Positions 1-12,300 are shown, counted from the stretch's first letter. The stretch: DNA of 64,000 nt from Aquatica leii (GCA_035610365.1 CM069434.1:30528238-30592237), one strand, 5' to 3'. The notes: generated from the letters alone by a model not told the origin. Numbers and translations: made by a program.

Positions 1-356
1 GTATATAGGCGTACATAACTTCTCATAATAATTTAAAGAAATCAAAGTTATGTAGCGTATGTTTTGTTTAGTATTTTAAAATCAACGTATAGTTTTAGGT
101 AATTGCTATAAAACTATTAATTAATTAAATTAGTAAAAGAAAATTCTGTAAACAATCGTAATAATTGTAAAAATTGATATGTAAATGTTTCATATTTTTT
201 TGTTTGCAAGAAAAACAATAAAAAAGAAAAAATCTCAAAACCAAGAATGAAATAGTTGTTTTAATAATGACTACACATAGAGTGCTATAATAGGTTAACG
301 AATTTTATAAACTACACATTTATTGGCATGCTTAATTAAATTTATGATTTACTTAC
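1..356 (-). other. Next intron of the receptor gene (start only)
   Basis: The GTAAGT donor at 351-356 opens a further minus-strand intron that runs off the left edge. The sequence is AT-rich with no coding signal. Confidence 0.5.
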
Positions 357-517
357 ATAAAAAACCGTTTTCCAATAGCGTTATCGTTGCAAGAAGCGAA
401 ATTTAAATTTGTTTTAAATTGGAAATTCATATGATGCGTCATCGTTAATATCCAGCAAAAAGCGCATAGCCTCACGTATTGCATTGAAAATGCTAATGCA
501 ATGCATAATTCCGAATC
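357..517 (-). CDS. Exon of a family-B-like (methuselah-like) seven-transmembrane receptor, downstream exon
   Basis: This 161-bp minus-strand exon has an open frame of 53 codons plus two bases. It begins after a TTTCAG acceptor (bases 518-523) in phase 0 and ends before a GTAAGT donor (351-356) in phase 2. The peptide starts DSELC, runs through a hydrophobic segment with QYVRLCAFCWILTMTHHM, and continues into a polar loop ending GKRFF. A Cys just before TM3 followed by an aromatic, Cys-rich TM3 is usual for secretin/adhesion/methuselah-type receptors. It joins in phase to the exon at 29787-29892, which supplies TM2. There are no stops, and codon use is less AT-extreme than the surroundings. 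Splice sites, phase and peptide are seen; receptor class comes from family knowledge; the subfamily is not certain. Confidence 0.7.
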
Positions 518-523
518 CTGAAA

Positions 524-2380
524 TAAAAAAAAGATAATAAACTAAAAAGTTTAGCACTAATTAATTCAATTTTAGTGTTTTACATAAATTACTCGTGTTT
601 ATGCACCAGTAAAAACACAAACAACGTAATGATGAAATTTGTAAATACAGTTTAATGTTGATTTTTTAAAAATTGTTTTGAAAGCGTATAATGTTATGCT
701 TAGTAAACTGATTTATATTCTGCGTTAGTAAATTTTATTTTATGATAAATAATAATAATACGGTTTTTATTGTCTTTTTGTGACTTATTATGAAAAACTC
801 ATTTTTTGTATCTACATACAAAGGTATTAATGTCATTCATTACGTTACAAATTTTCTTGCACACTTCTTTACGTCAATTTTATTTGTGACAAAATTTTTG
901 TGTTTTTTTATAAGATAAAGAATTTATATGAGATTCAAGTATATCGTTCTCACTCAAACTTTTATTGCATGGCTATATTTTACGCTAATAAAACTTGCAT
1001 TATACTTCGCACGGCCGCGGATTGGCAACAAGTGAACACTACTTTGTAAAGAATGTCATCATAAAACTGCTGACCTATGTACACAAATTACTTATGCATT
1101 GTTTATGCTACATTGTTTTATGTGTTAAAATTGCATTTTAATATTGCGGTATACTACATCAAATATTGATTAATGTAATTATTTATTTTTATATCAGCGT
1201 AAATGTAATTTTAACTTTAGAACAAATAATTACATATAAAAATATCTAAATAGTATTTTTCTCTTTTATTGTTATTATATAATTGTAATTAATAACTAAA
1301 AATTTATGTAAACTGCAAAAACAAAAACAAAATTAGGTAATCGATCTTGCTTAATGTACTCGGTATAGCGGTGTAATTACAATACTAAAGTTTCGTACTT
1401 AAAACGGCACTTTTCTAGTAAACAAAACAACTAACGTAAATTTAATTTAAAAGGAACTGAAAGTTTAAGCAAATATTAAAACTTTTTCTCATTTTAAAAG
1501 TTGGCGCGGTATGGTTTAAATCGTGTTACAACAAAAAACATTTAGAAATAAATTTTAACGAGGAAAAAGAATCTGCTTTTTATAACGTAGTATGTGATTA
1601 AATTTATTAGAAGTTTCAGTGACATTTTAAACATGGTTTTATCGATTGTACATTATTTTCACTACAAAAAAATTTTTATTTTATATATTAAATTATTATA
1701 AATAAATTAAACTTTAGATAACATTTTTTTAGTTGTAATTTAATTTTTTTGCATCTAAAAAACAGTTGTTTTCTCTATTTTAAATTCCATTTACGTTTTT
1801 TCTTGTTTGTTTATGATACTATAATATTTATTACAGAAAAACGTTACATAAACTTTATGACATTTGTTGGTAACATAATATAGTGGTAAAGTTTATTAAA
1901 CTAAAGTTCATAATTTATTTTGATTTTTGTTTTATAGTTTTTATTCTGTTAACTTAACTTAAAAAGTAATTACGTTAAAATTAATTGTATATATATAGAA
2001 TTACTTAGCTCTATAAGAACAATAAAAACAATAAAAAAACGTCATTTTAGTTTTCTATTTCATAAAAATAATTTAAAATATAATTTGTATTAATATTTGG
2101 TTTACAGTTTATGTAGGTAGTTTTTATAAGACCCTTTAAATAAAATAAATTTAAATTTAACCTATTTTGATTTTAACAGTGTATGTTAATATCATTTATT
2201 TTTTATTTTATATCACAGATATTTATTAAAGTATTTTTATAGCATTTGTTAAAAATAAACTTATATAAATAGACATTATCATACAAAAACTTGATTATTC
2301 AAAATCAAGTTTTGGAAGGTGTCGGAAAAACTTTTAAATTTTTGTAGAAATTAAAAAATTACGTGTTTTCAATAGTCGCT
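524..2380. other. AT-rich intronic DNA, nothing recognised
   Basis: Low-complexity AT-rich sequence with dense stops in all frames. A small GC-richer patch near 1005-1070 has no open frame with splice signals. Confidence 0.6.
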
Positions 2381-2389
2381 TAAAAAAAG

Positions 2390-2900
2390 ATTACGCACTG
2401 AGTTCTCCAGAAGTGTACAGTAGGTTAAAGTCATTATTAGATAATGTTACGGATAGAATAAAAGCACCCTAGGACGTACTGTGCATTTGTTTTTTTTATC
2501 TAACAAACCACCAACAGTAGAGAAAGTTATAGCTTGTATTACTCAAGATGAGAATTTTCCAAACTTTGAAGTAGCTACCTTACAAAGATTATTGAAATAG
2601 AATTGAGTTTAGGTTTATTAAACAAACAAACGTGTATTGTATTTGTAGTAATTGTTATTTATAGAGACAGAAAAAAATTGCAACACTATGCTACTTGAAG
2701 AAAATGATACCCTAACGTGAAATAAACGATTTATTAAAAAAATAGAAAAATATAAGAAAAAAATTTAAATAGATACAACAATACTAGACTTAAAAATTCT
2801 TTCTGTAAAAGTAAACGATTAATTTTTCAACATATAGGATTAGATACAAGATTGTTCAAAATAGCTTACTTGCTTTTGAATTGAAAAAAACTGTCGACTA
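2390..2900 (+). pseudogene. Tc1/mariner-type (DDE_3-like) transposase relic
   Basis: Several short plus-strand frames read as consecutive pieces of a DDE transposase. A piece near 2485-2600 contains PPTVEKVIACITQDENFP followed by TLQRLLK. This is the helix-turn-helix region of a transposon family abundant in arthropods, in which a PT-x-x-K-(I/V) element is followed by LP-x-F and TLYRLLK-type segments. A later piece near 2720-2760 reads RFIKKIEKYKKK, which fits the segment just before the first catalytic Asp. The frame is broken by stops and frameshifts, and no catalytic triad is readable. No terminal inverted repeats were found, so the limits are approximate. Family assignment is by motif memory only. 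Confidence 0.5.
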
Positions 2901-3089
2901 GCATAAAAAATGAAATCTAGGATATTCGAAAACTGGTTTAAGTCAGTAATTTAGACGAAGGTATTGTACTAGTATTAAATAACGCTTTATATTATAACAA
3001 AAAAGTAGAAAAAAATCAACTTTCATAAATAAAAAACTGATGTAGATATTCCAGTAACAAAATATATGGTGAATGAAATGACAAAATCT

Positions 3090-3335
3090 TGTTGACACGA
3101 GCGTTTGATTTTTAGTCGTTTCCGCTAGATGCGCTTTCGGTTCCGTGACATGCTGCCCCCTATTTAAGTTGATTCGTTACTTGAAAAAAATTTCTTAAAT
3201 GTTGTAAATTGTGCTTAATAAATAAAACGTGTATATCCAAACTTGTGCGTTTCAAAACCTTTAATTCCGCTTTTCGGAAAAATTAGAGTAAGTCAGGTAA
3301 TCACTCATTTTAGAGTCAAACTTTGATTTATTTCG
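3090..3335 (+). repeat. Probable 5' LTR and leader of the BEL/Pao relic (copy A only)
   Basis: The sequence starts TGTTGACACGAG, is GC-richer than its surroundings, has a TATA-like CTATTTAAG near 3160, and an AATAAA signal near 3218-3225. It lies directly upstream of the BEL gag relic and has LTR composition. The right boundary and primer-binding site could not be fixed, and no matching 3' LTR was found after the RT, so this is a suggestion. Copy B does not carry this region. Confidence 0.4.
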
Positions 3336-3605
3336 GAGTTGGGAGGTTCTACTCGCAAAACGTTTGTGGAGTTTGCATTTTCTATCTTAATTACTATTTA
3401 CATCTTCAAAATAAAATATAGTATACCGTATGGTTTTCGTGTGGCCAAAACATTTAGTCCTGTTCGAACAGAATATTTAAGAAATCTGTTTCTGTTACAT
3501 TTATTCCAACTTTATGGAAGTTCATTGACAAATCTTAATTAAAAATTCAACTCTGAATAAGAAAGATTAAGTTCCTACCGGTCAAATAAAAAAAAGTAAT
3601 AGAAA

Positions 3606-4702
3606 TTTGGTTTCCTCGATCCAGACCATCTTTGCTAAGCTTCAAAGTCACTAATAGCGCAGCACTATAACATTTATGCGGTTCTCTTCAAGGTTTTCTT
3701 CCAAAAATTGTATTTCCGCATTTTGATGGAAAAATATTTTTGATTTGTTAGTGCATAATAATAAAAGTTTAACTTCTGTCTTAAAATTTCTTTATTTAAA
3801 AAAGTCTCTTTTTAGAAAACCAGAATCCAAAATTGCGAGTTTTGCATTATCCGAGACTAATTATAAAATTGCTTATCAAATTTTTAAAAAATCACTATCA
3901 AAACGATAAGCGGTTAGCCGGAATGTACTTAGGTAACATTCTAAATTTTAAGCTTCTTGTTTCTACTCGAGAATATCTCAGATTGTATCTTTAAGTACAC
4001 CAAAATGCATCCAACGCTTTAGCAGCACTTCCAACTCAAAATCATTTTGAATGTATTCTCTTTTATTTAGCTATGCGTAATATGGATCTTTCTACCTCCC
4101 GTAAATTTAAATCTTGACGACAAGCAGATGATTTTTTTTCTTATAAAGAACTTATTGAGTTTACCAAAGAAAAATGACGTAAATTTGAATTATCTGCTGC
4201 TAAAGTCATATCACGTTTTTTGTCAAAATTTTATCGTCCCTACTTTCGTTCCCTTTGTGATAAGGTGAGTGCTTTACTTGTCAAGTTGCATTTTGCTATC
4301 TCGCGTATTAAAACTAATAAATTTAATTCTACTTACAATCGTTTCTTTTCATCACCTCAGCGTTGCTTTGTATGTAAATCTGATTACAGTATTACTTGGT
4401 GTCCCGAATTCCAACAAATGTTAGTAGATGGAAGAAGCAAATTAATGCGTAATCAAACGCGTTGTTTTAATTGTTTCGGAGGTCATTTAATAGTAGATTG
4501 TAAATCTGAGCAATCATGCGTGTATTGTGACAGTCGTATCCATCTTTCATTACTGTATTTGGACAAGGAAAATATTTATAATCCTGTACTTTTGAAAGCG
4601 ACACTTACTTTAGTTAGTCTTCCAGCTGCTCAAATAATGTCTTGTTGCTTTTCGTCTACTTATTCCAATCATACTTTCTTAGTGACAGTATTTGGGAATT
4701 AA
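3606..4702 (+). pseudogene. BEL/Pao retrotransposon gag relic (copy A)
   Basis: Frames from about 3606 read as the gag-type domain of BEL/Pao elements (DUF1759-like): segments with LTSVLKFLYLKKSLFRKPE and NYKIAYQILKNHYQNDKR. These are followed near 4220-4702 by a cysteine array, C-x2-C at FVCKSD, then RCFNCFGGHLIVDC and SCVYCDSRIHLSLL. Paired zinc knuckles ending in a C-x2-C then H pattern are typical of BEL gag. Copy A has an extra T near 3890 that breaks the frame relative to copy B. In-frame stops (for example TGA near 4117 and 4176) interrupt it. It would bind retroelement RNA in a capsid; it is now non-coding. Confidence 0.75.
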
Positions 4703-4889
4703 GCAAATGAGCTCCCTTGGTACTGTTGACTGTGTAATAAAATTTTGTTACTCTTCTGAGGTTATCGGAACTGCTCTTTACGTACTTTCTTTAATGTCTT
4801 AAATTTTCTCTTTAGCTCGTCTTTCTATTCTATCGTCTATTCTAGTCTAAAACATCGTCAACTAGCCAATGAATATTTTTAAGTATTTA

Positions 4890-5015
4890 GCAAGATGGAA
4901 ATGCTTATCGGGGCTGATTTATTTTCCACAATCATTCGAAAAAGTATCTCTATAAGTAATGTTTCAATTCTTCTTACTATATTTGGCGACGTTATTGTAG
5001 GTCTTGTAAGTCTGA
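4890..5015 (+). pseudogene. BEL/Pao aspartic protease relic, C-terminal part (copy A)
   Basis: A short plus frame reads MEMLIGADLFSTIIRKS followed by a segment ending TIFGDVIVG. This is the end of the retropepsin domain of BEL elements, where an LIGAD(L/V)-F motif precedes the final beta strands. The catalytic D-(S/T)-G region should lie about 200 bp upstream but is not readable. A piece with EILLSTALLLLF near 5120 resembles the protease start and appears out of order, so the region may be rearranged. Confidence 0.5.
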
Positions 5016-5335
5016 GTTTGTTAATTTGTTCGTCTGTTTCTCTTCTAAATTTTCAGTCAAATTAAATTTATATCTGAAAAAATTAAAAAAATTATTTACG
5101 TTTTGGGAAATTTTCCTAGTGAAATTTTGTTGTCTACAGCGCTTCTTCTGTTATTTGGAAAAAAAGCCATTTGGATTTTGGAAGGATTTTTTTGTGTGAC
5201 CACCAATAACATAAGGTGCCTAAGAATCAGAGAATCAAATCATTTTATGAATAAAAACTTGCAATTTATTAGTGGTTTTATTATTACGATTGCAGTCATC
5301 AAATCACCACGTTCGTTACTTTTTTTGTTTTTCGC

Positions 5336-5719
5336 ATGGTAGACCCTAGGCAGGGTTTCGTCCCTAGAGCCTGCATACCATCTGAAGGTAATTGTCGAAA
5401 TGTTGTCCTAAGTCTTGTGTCTATGGTTAATAGATTATTGTGGCGCTTTCTTCCTTGTTCGTGGTTGTTACTTAATCGTACTTTACCTGTGATATTTTAT
5501 GTGTTATCGTTAGGACAGGTTAGCATTTGCTATTATTTGTACGTTTCTGTAAGCTACCAGCCGGTGCTTAAAAGTTTACTACTCTGGGACTGTTTGAGTG
5601 GACGCATATATAAGTTAATAAAGCTGTCCACGCTGTCGGTAGAATCCTATACTCGTAGTGAACCGAGACGGCTGCATCCAGGTACTGTCATAACGTATCT
5701 GGTACGTTACAGTTACTAA
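5336..5719 (+). other. Open frame of unknown meaning inside the BEL relic (copy A)
   Basis: A 127-codon frame, starting MVDPRQGF, is hydrophobic in its middle and Arg-rich toward the end. It matches no domain I recognise. It lies where the protease-RT linker of the element would be. The identical frame in copy B (11486-11869) is explained by recent duplication, not selection. Most likely it is not a gene. Confidence 0.25.
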
Positions 5720-6137
5720 GACAATTAAGTATTTGTTTCGTGTTGTCACCATATTATTACGATTTGTAACCAGTGTTGAATGTAAAGGTTTGACTCACTG
5801 TAAACGCGATTATTATTAAGTTGTGTTGATAGCTCACCTTAATGTGCGTGATCGTAACACATTATTCAAAAGGTATTTACCTTTTATAATAATTACGCAA
5901 ATTTTAACCAAAATACAAGTAAATTCTTATTGTTAAGGTTAAGTCGTGAAGTTAAGTTTACAACTGCGTGGTTTAAGGCGCGTTAGCTGTGGCTCCATGC
6001 CCACATGCGGTGTGTTTTAGTGTCGTTCAAACATATTTTCTGTATACAGTAAGTCAGCTTTGGTGTTCGTTGTTATACACGTTTGTCAATATTTACTTAC
6101 ATATGGTCAATAGATAATCTGTCAATATCGTTAGAAA

Positions 6138-7000
6138 TTGTGTTTCTTTTTTGATCTACCCCCGAGAGTTTTTTTTGTTTTGCCTTACACTGCCTCAAAA
6201 ATCCCAATCCCTTCTTCAGACAAGGTGCGGTCAGAAAATCTTTCAGACTTTGTCGTCAAGTTCTGGAAAATCGAGAAAATGTCGGTAGCAAAAATCCGTA
6301 ATGCTGATGAAGAATGCTGTTTAGCAATACTCATGTTCGAACCTCCAAAGGTCTGGATGCCGTCGTTCTACCTCTAAAGCTCAACGCTGTCAAGGTTGCT
6401 GCTAATTTAAAATTATTGTACACAGTTTTTTTTAATTTAGAAAAGCTTTTAATTCAAGATTCTTCTTCTGCGTCATCCGTGTTACTCAATCACTGTGTTT
6501 CTAAATGCAGTAAAAGAGAAACTAAGATTCGTATTGTTTTTAACGGTTCGACTTCTCTTCATGGCAAATCTCTAAACAAGCAACTGATAAGTGGTCCTAA
6601 GTTACAAAAAGACATTTTTGCTATTTTGAAAACTTTTTGATTAAATCTGGTTGCTTTATGTTGTTACAATCGCGTGATGTATAAACAAATTTTGTTATGT
6701 TGTGAATATAGTTACTTACAACACATTTATTGACACCAATCTAATCATAAACCCGTCGTTGAGTATGAACTGAATACGGTAACGTACGGCTTAACTTCTT
6801 CAGCTTACCTAGCTCAGCGATGTCTGTCGCCGTAAAAATACGTATGTTGATAATGTGATAATTAGCATTGGCACCGTCAAGAACGCACTAATTCTACGCA
6901 CCGAGCTTACCGATCTTCTGAGAAAAGGAGGGTTTGAATTGAATGTCACTAAAGTTTTAGAAAGTTTTTTTGAGGACTGTGGAAAATGTAGTAAGTAAGT
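6138..7000 (+). pseudogene. BEL/Pao reverse transcriptase relic with YVDN active site (copy A)
   Basis: In shifting plus frames the RT of a BEL element can be followed. A linker segment with LSDFVVKFWKIEKMS comes first. Then come TKIRIVFNGSTSLHGKSLN and SGPKLQKDIFAIL (6430-6640), then ELNTVTYGLTSSAYLAQRC (about 6760-6820). The catalytic box YVDN is at 6843-6854, followed by LLRKGGFELNVT. The second active-site Asp is Asn, a GAT-to-AAT type change, and copy B has the same change. RT would copy element RNA in the virus-like particle; this one is dead by frame and by residue. Nothing recognisable as RNase H or integrase follows before the duplicated unit ends. Confidence 0.75.
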
Positions 7001-7171
7001 TTGAGTAAAGTTTTATGGGACTTACTCAAAATTTTTTCTAAAATTATTTTTGATTTAACCCCGTGCCTTATTCATTCAGAAATGCCAAGTCATTGTGTTA
7101 ATTAAAATGAAAAACTATATACATCGATTTAATACGGAGTTTTCCGTTATTTGTATTTTTCGTATTAAGTT

Positions 7172-8458
7172 CCCAGTAAACACAAAATTGATAATGTTTA
7201 GTAACAGTTTCAAAACAAAAAATTTATGATTCACTCTTGTTTCAAACATAAAAGAAACCTAACTGCAATAAAATAGCTATAAGTCCATCGCTGTTTCACT
7301 TATTTGAATCAGTATAGTTTCGGTATTTTAAATTCAAATCTGTTGCAAACTAAATGTTGCATTCGGTTTACGTTTTAAAAGCTTCGTTCTTGAACTGATA
7401 CTAAATGATTGATACATGTATGATTTTTTTGTTTCAATAATCAACTAAAACAATTCTTTCAATAATATAATAATACATTTTCGAATGCACGTTTCAAATT
7501 TTATTGCACAATAAATATTTTTAAATACAATACCACATTGAGTTTTTTACATATTGCAACTTTCCTGGATGTGGTCTTTTCACGGAAGCCTCAAAAACTG
7601 CATCAGTTACTGTTGGGTAGCAACTTTTAACCGCATCTGTAACATAAAAATAAATATTTCATTTATATACATACATAATCATAGAGTTACATAAAATTAA
7701 TTACATTTTTTAAATAAAAAACAACACAAACTTAATATAAATATCACTTTAGCAATTATAAGAAAGTTATAAAAACACTGTGAATACCTTTAGCTGTACA
7801 TAATCGTATAGAAAACTTGAAGAATTGAAATGTAATTATAAATCCTAAAGTATCATCAGATTTACGCAATAATCTACCTTAACGCAACCATGTGTGTTAA
7901 TTTACATTTTTTTAATACAAATTAAAACATGATACATAAAGAACAGAAATGATAATAATATCGATTACATTTATGGATTATAATAAAATGTTTCGACTTA
8001 CCGTTTATTGTTCCATTTCGTAATTGTACACACAGCATCACTTATCAAACTACAACCGAACAAGTGAAAAGATATCAATTTGCAGCGCAAGCGTTGACGA
8101 CAGTAATTAAAAGTATAGCAACGACTAATGCTGACTGATCACAAAGTATTCGTTTTTCCTAGAACAATTCCACTGTTTTGAAAATAATTCAATCTTATTT
8201 AATCGATCTTTAACCAATTCTAGTTATTCAAAAAATATTCGGTTTTAATAAACCTGTTTTTAGACGGTTGCTGATTATGGGAAAAAAATTGCAAGTACTA
8301 AAACGGTTTAAAACTGATTGTGAAAAATCGGAACTCTTTCAATTTATTCACTGTCAGTTACATGTAAATGATATAAAAATGGAACTAACACGAAACAACG
8401 TAATGAAACAATTGTTTTAATTTTGTGACTGTAACAGTTTCAATCCGTGTTTACTGGG
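7172..8458. mobile_element. Non-autonomous TIR DNA element (1.29 kb) in the spacer between the BEL copies
   Basis: The element starts CCCAGTAAACAC and ends GTGTTTACTGGG, a perfect 12-bp terminal inverted repeat. TT on both sides may be a 2-bp target duplication. GTTTC/GAAAC-rich subterminal sequence includes GTAACAGTTTC near both ends. No transposase frame is present. The superfamily cannot be assigned from the TIR alone, but the CCC...GGG ends and flanking TT match the element at 8689-9709. Confidence 0.7.
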
Positions 8459-8688
8459 TTATTAAATAACACGAACAATCTTTTAAAGTAATTTAAATGC
8501 CTTGGTAGTAACGTCACAGGTTTTTGCCGACGTTACTGATATTGCTGATCGTTGTTCTAACATTTCCAAAAAAACTAAAATTTCATATATTTATGCTTGA
8601 CAAATTGTCGATTTGCGAATCCAACTTTATGGAAGTTCATTGACAAATCTTAATTAAAAATTCAACTCTGAATAAGAAAGATTAAGTT

Positions 8689-9709
8689 CCCTAGTAGAGC
8701 AAAACGTTTCTAAATCATTTACATTTGTAACATTTTTAATACGCTTAAATGGTACATTAAAACGTTTATAAAACGTTTTCAAATCAATGTCATACTGCTT
8801 TAAAAGCAATCCGAACATTGTTTTTTAGACGGTTTTTGAAGCGCATACAAATCGATTGCAGAAATAATCCCAAAATTGACTGAAAAATTATTGCCTAAAT
8901 CGTGTTTGTAACATTTTCAGTTAGTTTCCACTAAATATTAAACGTTGACGTCCAAAATAATTTACGGAGTTATCTACGTAACGTTGCAGAATAATACATA
9001 GTTATCATCTTTTAATGTTTCTAGAAACGATTTACACGTACATTTTTTGAATGATTTGTATTTGTACTTCCAAAACTACACATATGAAACCGCTAAACTT
9101 AATACAAAAAGCTATTAGATAGCTTTGTTTTTTGACGATTCAGTATTAATCCATTGGGACAAAATATCGAGTCAAACTCGTGGTATGTAACCTTTGCCAA
9201 ACGTAGAAATAACTAGTCTCACTCGTGATACTCATTATATTTTTTGGTTGTTTATAAAGCAATATATCAAATGACGTTTTTTATTCGTTAAACAAGTCTA
9301 ATCGGCCGTCAAGATCAAGTTCTAGCAAGTTTTCCTATCCTATATTTTGAACGCATAACTGCATTATTTTAAAATTGAACTTTATAATCGTTGCAAACCC
9401 CGCCTTTGTAAACGTTCCAAAAACATTTCAAAAAATCGTTTTTTGAACGTATACTTTCCTTATCGTTCTAATGCTGTTTTAAGAAACAATTTAATAAATT
9501 AAATGAACATGAATAAGTAACGACTCTAGTTATCATTTTTAGAAGTGTTTTAAAACATTTCAAGAATGATTTAGGAAATGATTTATTGAAACATTGCAAA
9601 GGGCGGACATTTATCAAGTTTGAGACAAGTGTGAAACGATTCTGGTATATTTCTTTATTTCATAAAAATCGTTTTGAAAATGTTGCAGAAATGAATTTTT
9701 CTACTAGGG
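8689..9709. mobile_element. Non-autonomous TIR DNA element (about 1.02 kb) inserted only in copy B
   Basis: The ends are CCCTAGTAGA and TCTACTAGGG (perfect 10-bp inverted repeat). Comparison with copy A shows the uninterrupted site at 3567-3584. The target duplication can be read as TT or GTTC because of the C-run at the junction. The interior is rich in AAACGTT and related motifs and has no transposase. Its ends resemble those of the 7172-8458 element, so they probably used the same transposase. Confidence 0.8.
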
Positions 9710-9739
9710 TTCCTACCGGTCAAATAAGAAAAAGTATTA

Positions 9740-10851
9740 GAAATTTGGTTTCCTCGATCCAGACCATCTTTGCTAAGCTTCAGTCACTAATAGCGCAGCA
9801 CTATATCATTTATGCGGTTCTCTTTATAACTCTCTTCAAGGTTTTCTTCCAAAAATTGTATTTCCGCATTTTGATGGAAAAATATTTTTGATTTGTTATT
9901 GCATAATAATAAAAGTTTAACGTCTGTCTTAAAGTTTCTTTATTTAAAAAAGTCTCTTTTTAGAAAACCAGAATCCAAAATTGCGAGTTTTTCATTATCC
10001 GAGACTAATTATAAAATTGCTTATCAAATTTTAAAAAATCACTATCAAAACGATAAGCGGTTAGCCGGAATGTACTTAGGTAACATTCTAAATTTTAAGC
10101 TTCTTGTTTCTACTCGAGAATATCTCAGATTGTATCTTTAAGTACACCAAAATGCATCCAACGCTTTAGCAGCACTTCCAACTCAAAATCATTTTGAATG
10201 TATTCTCTTTTATTTAGCTATGCGTAATATGGATCTTTCTACCTCCCGTAAATTTAAATCTTGACGACAAGCAGATGATTTTTTTTCTTATAAAGAACTT
10301 ATTGAGTTTACCAAAGAAAAATGACGTAAATTTGAATTATCTGCTGCTAAAGTCATATCACGTTTTTTGTCAAAAATTTTATCGTCCCTACTTTCGTTCC
10401 CTTTTGTGATAAGGTGATTGCTTTACTTGTCAAGTTGCATTTTGCTATCTCGCGTATTAAAACTAATAAATTTAATTCTACTTACAATCGTTTCTTTTCA
10501 TCACCTCAGCGTTGCTTTGTATGTAAATCTGATTACAGTATTACTTGGTGTCCCGAATTCCAACAAATGTTAGTAGATGGAAGAAGCAAATTAATGCGTA
10601 ATCAAACGCGTTGTTTTAATTGTTTCGGAGGTCATTTAATAGTAGATTGTAAATCTGAGCAATCATGCGTGTATTGTGACAGTCGTATCCATCTTTCATT
10701 ACTGTATTTGGACAAGGAAAATATTTATAATCCTGTACTTTTGAAAGCGACACTTACTTTAGTTAGTCTTCCAGCTGCTCAAATAATGTCTTGTTGCTTT
10801 TCGTCTACTTATTCCAATCATACTTTCTTAGTGACAGTATTTGGGAATTAA
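9740..10851 (+). pseudogene. BEL/Pao gag relic (copy B)
   Basis: Same content as the copy A gag relic. Here the frame is less broken at the start: 9893-10141 carries the DUF1759-like segment with LTSVLKFLYLKK and NYKIAYQILKNHYQ uninterrupted. The zinc-knuckle part is at 10414-10851. The TGA codons inside the domain near 10264 and 10321 are shared with copy A, so neither copy can make a full gag. Confidence 0.75.
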
Positions 10852-11039
10852 GCAAATGAGCTCCCTTGGTACTGTTGACTGTGTAATAAAATTTTGTTAC
10901 TCTTCTGAGGTTATCGGAACTGCTCTTTACGTACTTTCTTTAATGTCTTAAATTTTCTCTTTAGCTCGTCTTTCTATTCTATCGTCTATTCTAGTCTAAA
11001 ACATCGTCAACTAGCCAATGAATATTTTTAAGTATTTAG

Positions 11040-11166
11040 CAAGATGGAAATGCTTATCGGGGCTGATTTATTTTCCACAATCATTCGAAAAAGTATCTCT
11101 ATAAGTAATGTTTCAATTCTTCTTACTATATTTGGCGACGTTATTGTAGGTCTTGTAAGTCTGAGT
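11040..11166 (+). pseudogene. BEL/Pao protease relic, C-terminal part (copy B)
   Basis: Carries the same MEMLIGADLFSTII segment as copy A, with no separate information. Disabled upstream. Confidence 0.5.
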
Positions 11167-11485
11167 TTGTTAATTTGTTCGTCTGTTTCTCTTCTAAATT
11201 TTCAGTCAAATTAAATTTATATCTGAAAAAAATTAAAAAAATTATTTACGTTTTGGGAAATTTTCCTAGTGAAATTTTGTTGTCTACAGCGCTTCTTCTG
11301 TTATTTGGAAAAAAAGCCATTTGGATTTTGGAAGGATTTTTTTGTGTGACCACCAATAACATAAGGTGCCTAAGAATCAGAGAATCAAATCATTTTATGA
11401 ATAAAAACTTGCAATTTATTAGTGGTTTTATTATTACGATTGCAGTCATCAAATCACCACGTTCGTTACTTTTTTTGTTTTTCGC

Positions 11486-11869
11486 ATGGTAGACCCTAGG
11501 CAGGGTTTCGTCCCTAGAGCCTGCATACCATCTGAAGGTAATTGTCGAAATGTTGTCCTAAGTCTTGTGTCTATGGTTAATAGATTATTGTGGCGCTTTC
11601 TTCCTTGTTCGTGGTTGTTACTTAATCGTACTTTACCTGTGATATTTTATGTGTTATCGTTAGGACAGGTTAGCATTTGCTATTATTTGTACGTTTCTGT
11701 AAGCTACCAGCCGGTGCTTAAAAGTTTATTACTCTGGGACTGTTTGAGTGGACGCATATATAAGTTAATAAAGCTGTCCACGCTGTCGGTAGAATCCTAT
11801 ACTCGTAGTGAACCGAGACGGCTGCATCCAGGTACTGTCATAACGTATCTGGTACGTTACAGTTACTAA
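11486..11869 (+). other. Open frame of unknown meaning inside the BEL relic (copy B)
   Basis: The same 127-codon frame as at 5336-5719, with only a synonymous-looking difference near 11729. It is unrecognised and kept here because it is the longest frame conserved between the copies. Confidence 0.25.
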
Positions 11870-12300
11870 GACAATTAAGTATTTGTTTCGTGTTGTCACC
11901 ATATTATTACGATTTGTAACCAGTGTTGAATGTAAAGGTTTGACTCACTGTAAACGCGATTATTATTAAGTTGTGTTGATAGCTCACCTTAATGTGCGTG
12001 ATCGTAACACATTATTCAAAAGGTATTTACCTTTTATAATAATTACGCAAATTTTAACCAAAATACAAGTAAATTCTTATTGCTAAGGTTAAGTCGTGAA
12101 GTTAAGTTTACAACTGCGTGGTTTAAGGCGCGTTAGCTGTGGCTCCATGCCCACATGCGGTGTGTTTTAGTGTCGTTCAAACATATTTTCTGTATACAGT
12201 AAGTCAGCTTTGGTGTTCGTTGTTATACACGTTTGTCAATATTTACTTACATATGGTCAATAGATAATCTGTCAATATCGTTAGAAATTGTGTTTCTTTT

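Larger units (their letters stand above)
3504..7112 (+). repeat. Duplicated segment, copy A (dead BEL/Pao interior)
   Basis: About 3.6 kb that is nearly identical to 8620-13266 once a 1-kb insertion in the latter is removed. Homology starts abruptly at TCCAACTTTATGG and ends abruptly after TGAAAAACT. The copies share the same stop codons and differ by scattered substitutions and homopolymer indels. The shared defects show that the segment was already dead when duplicated. Confidence 0.85.

Noticed and set aside
5336-5719. A 127-codon frame conserved perfectly in two copies, candidate new gene
   Set aside because: Both copies are part of a recent DNA duplication, non-coding parts are equally conserved, and no domain or start context supports a gene.
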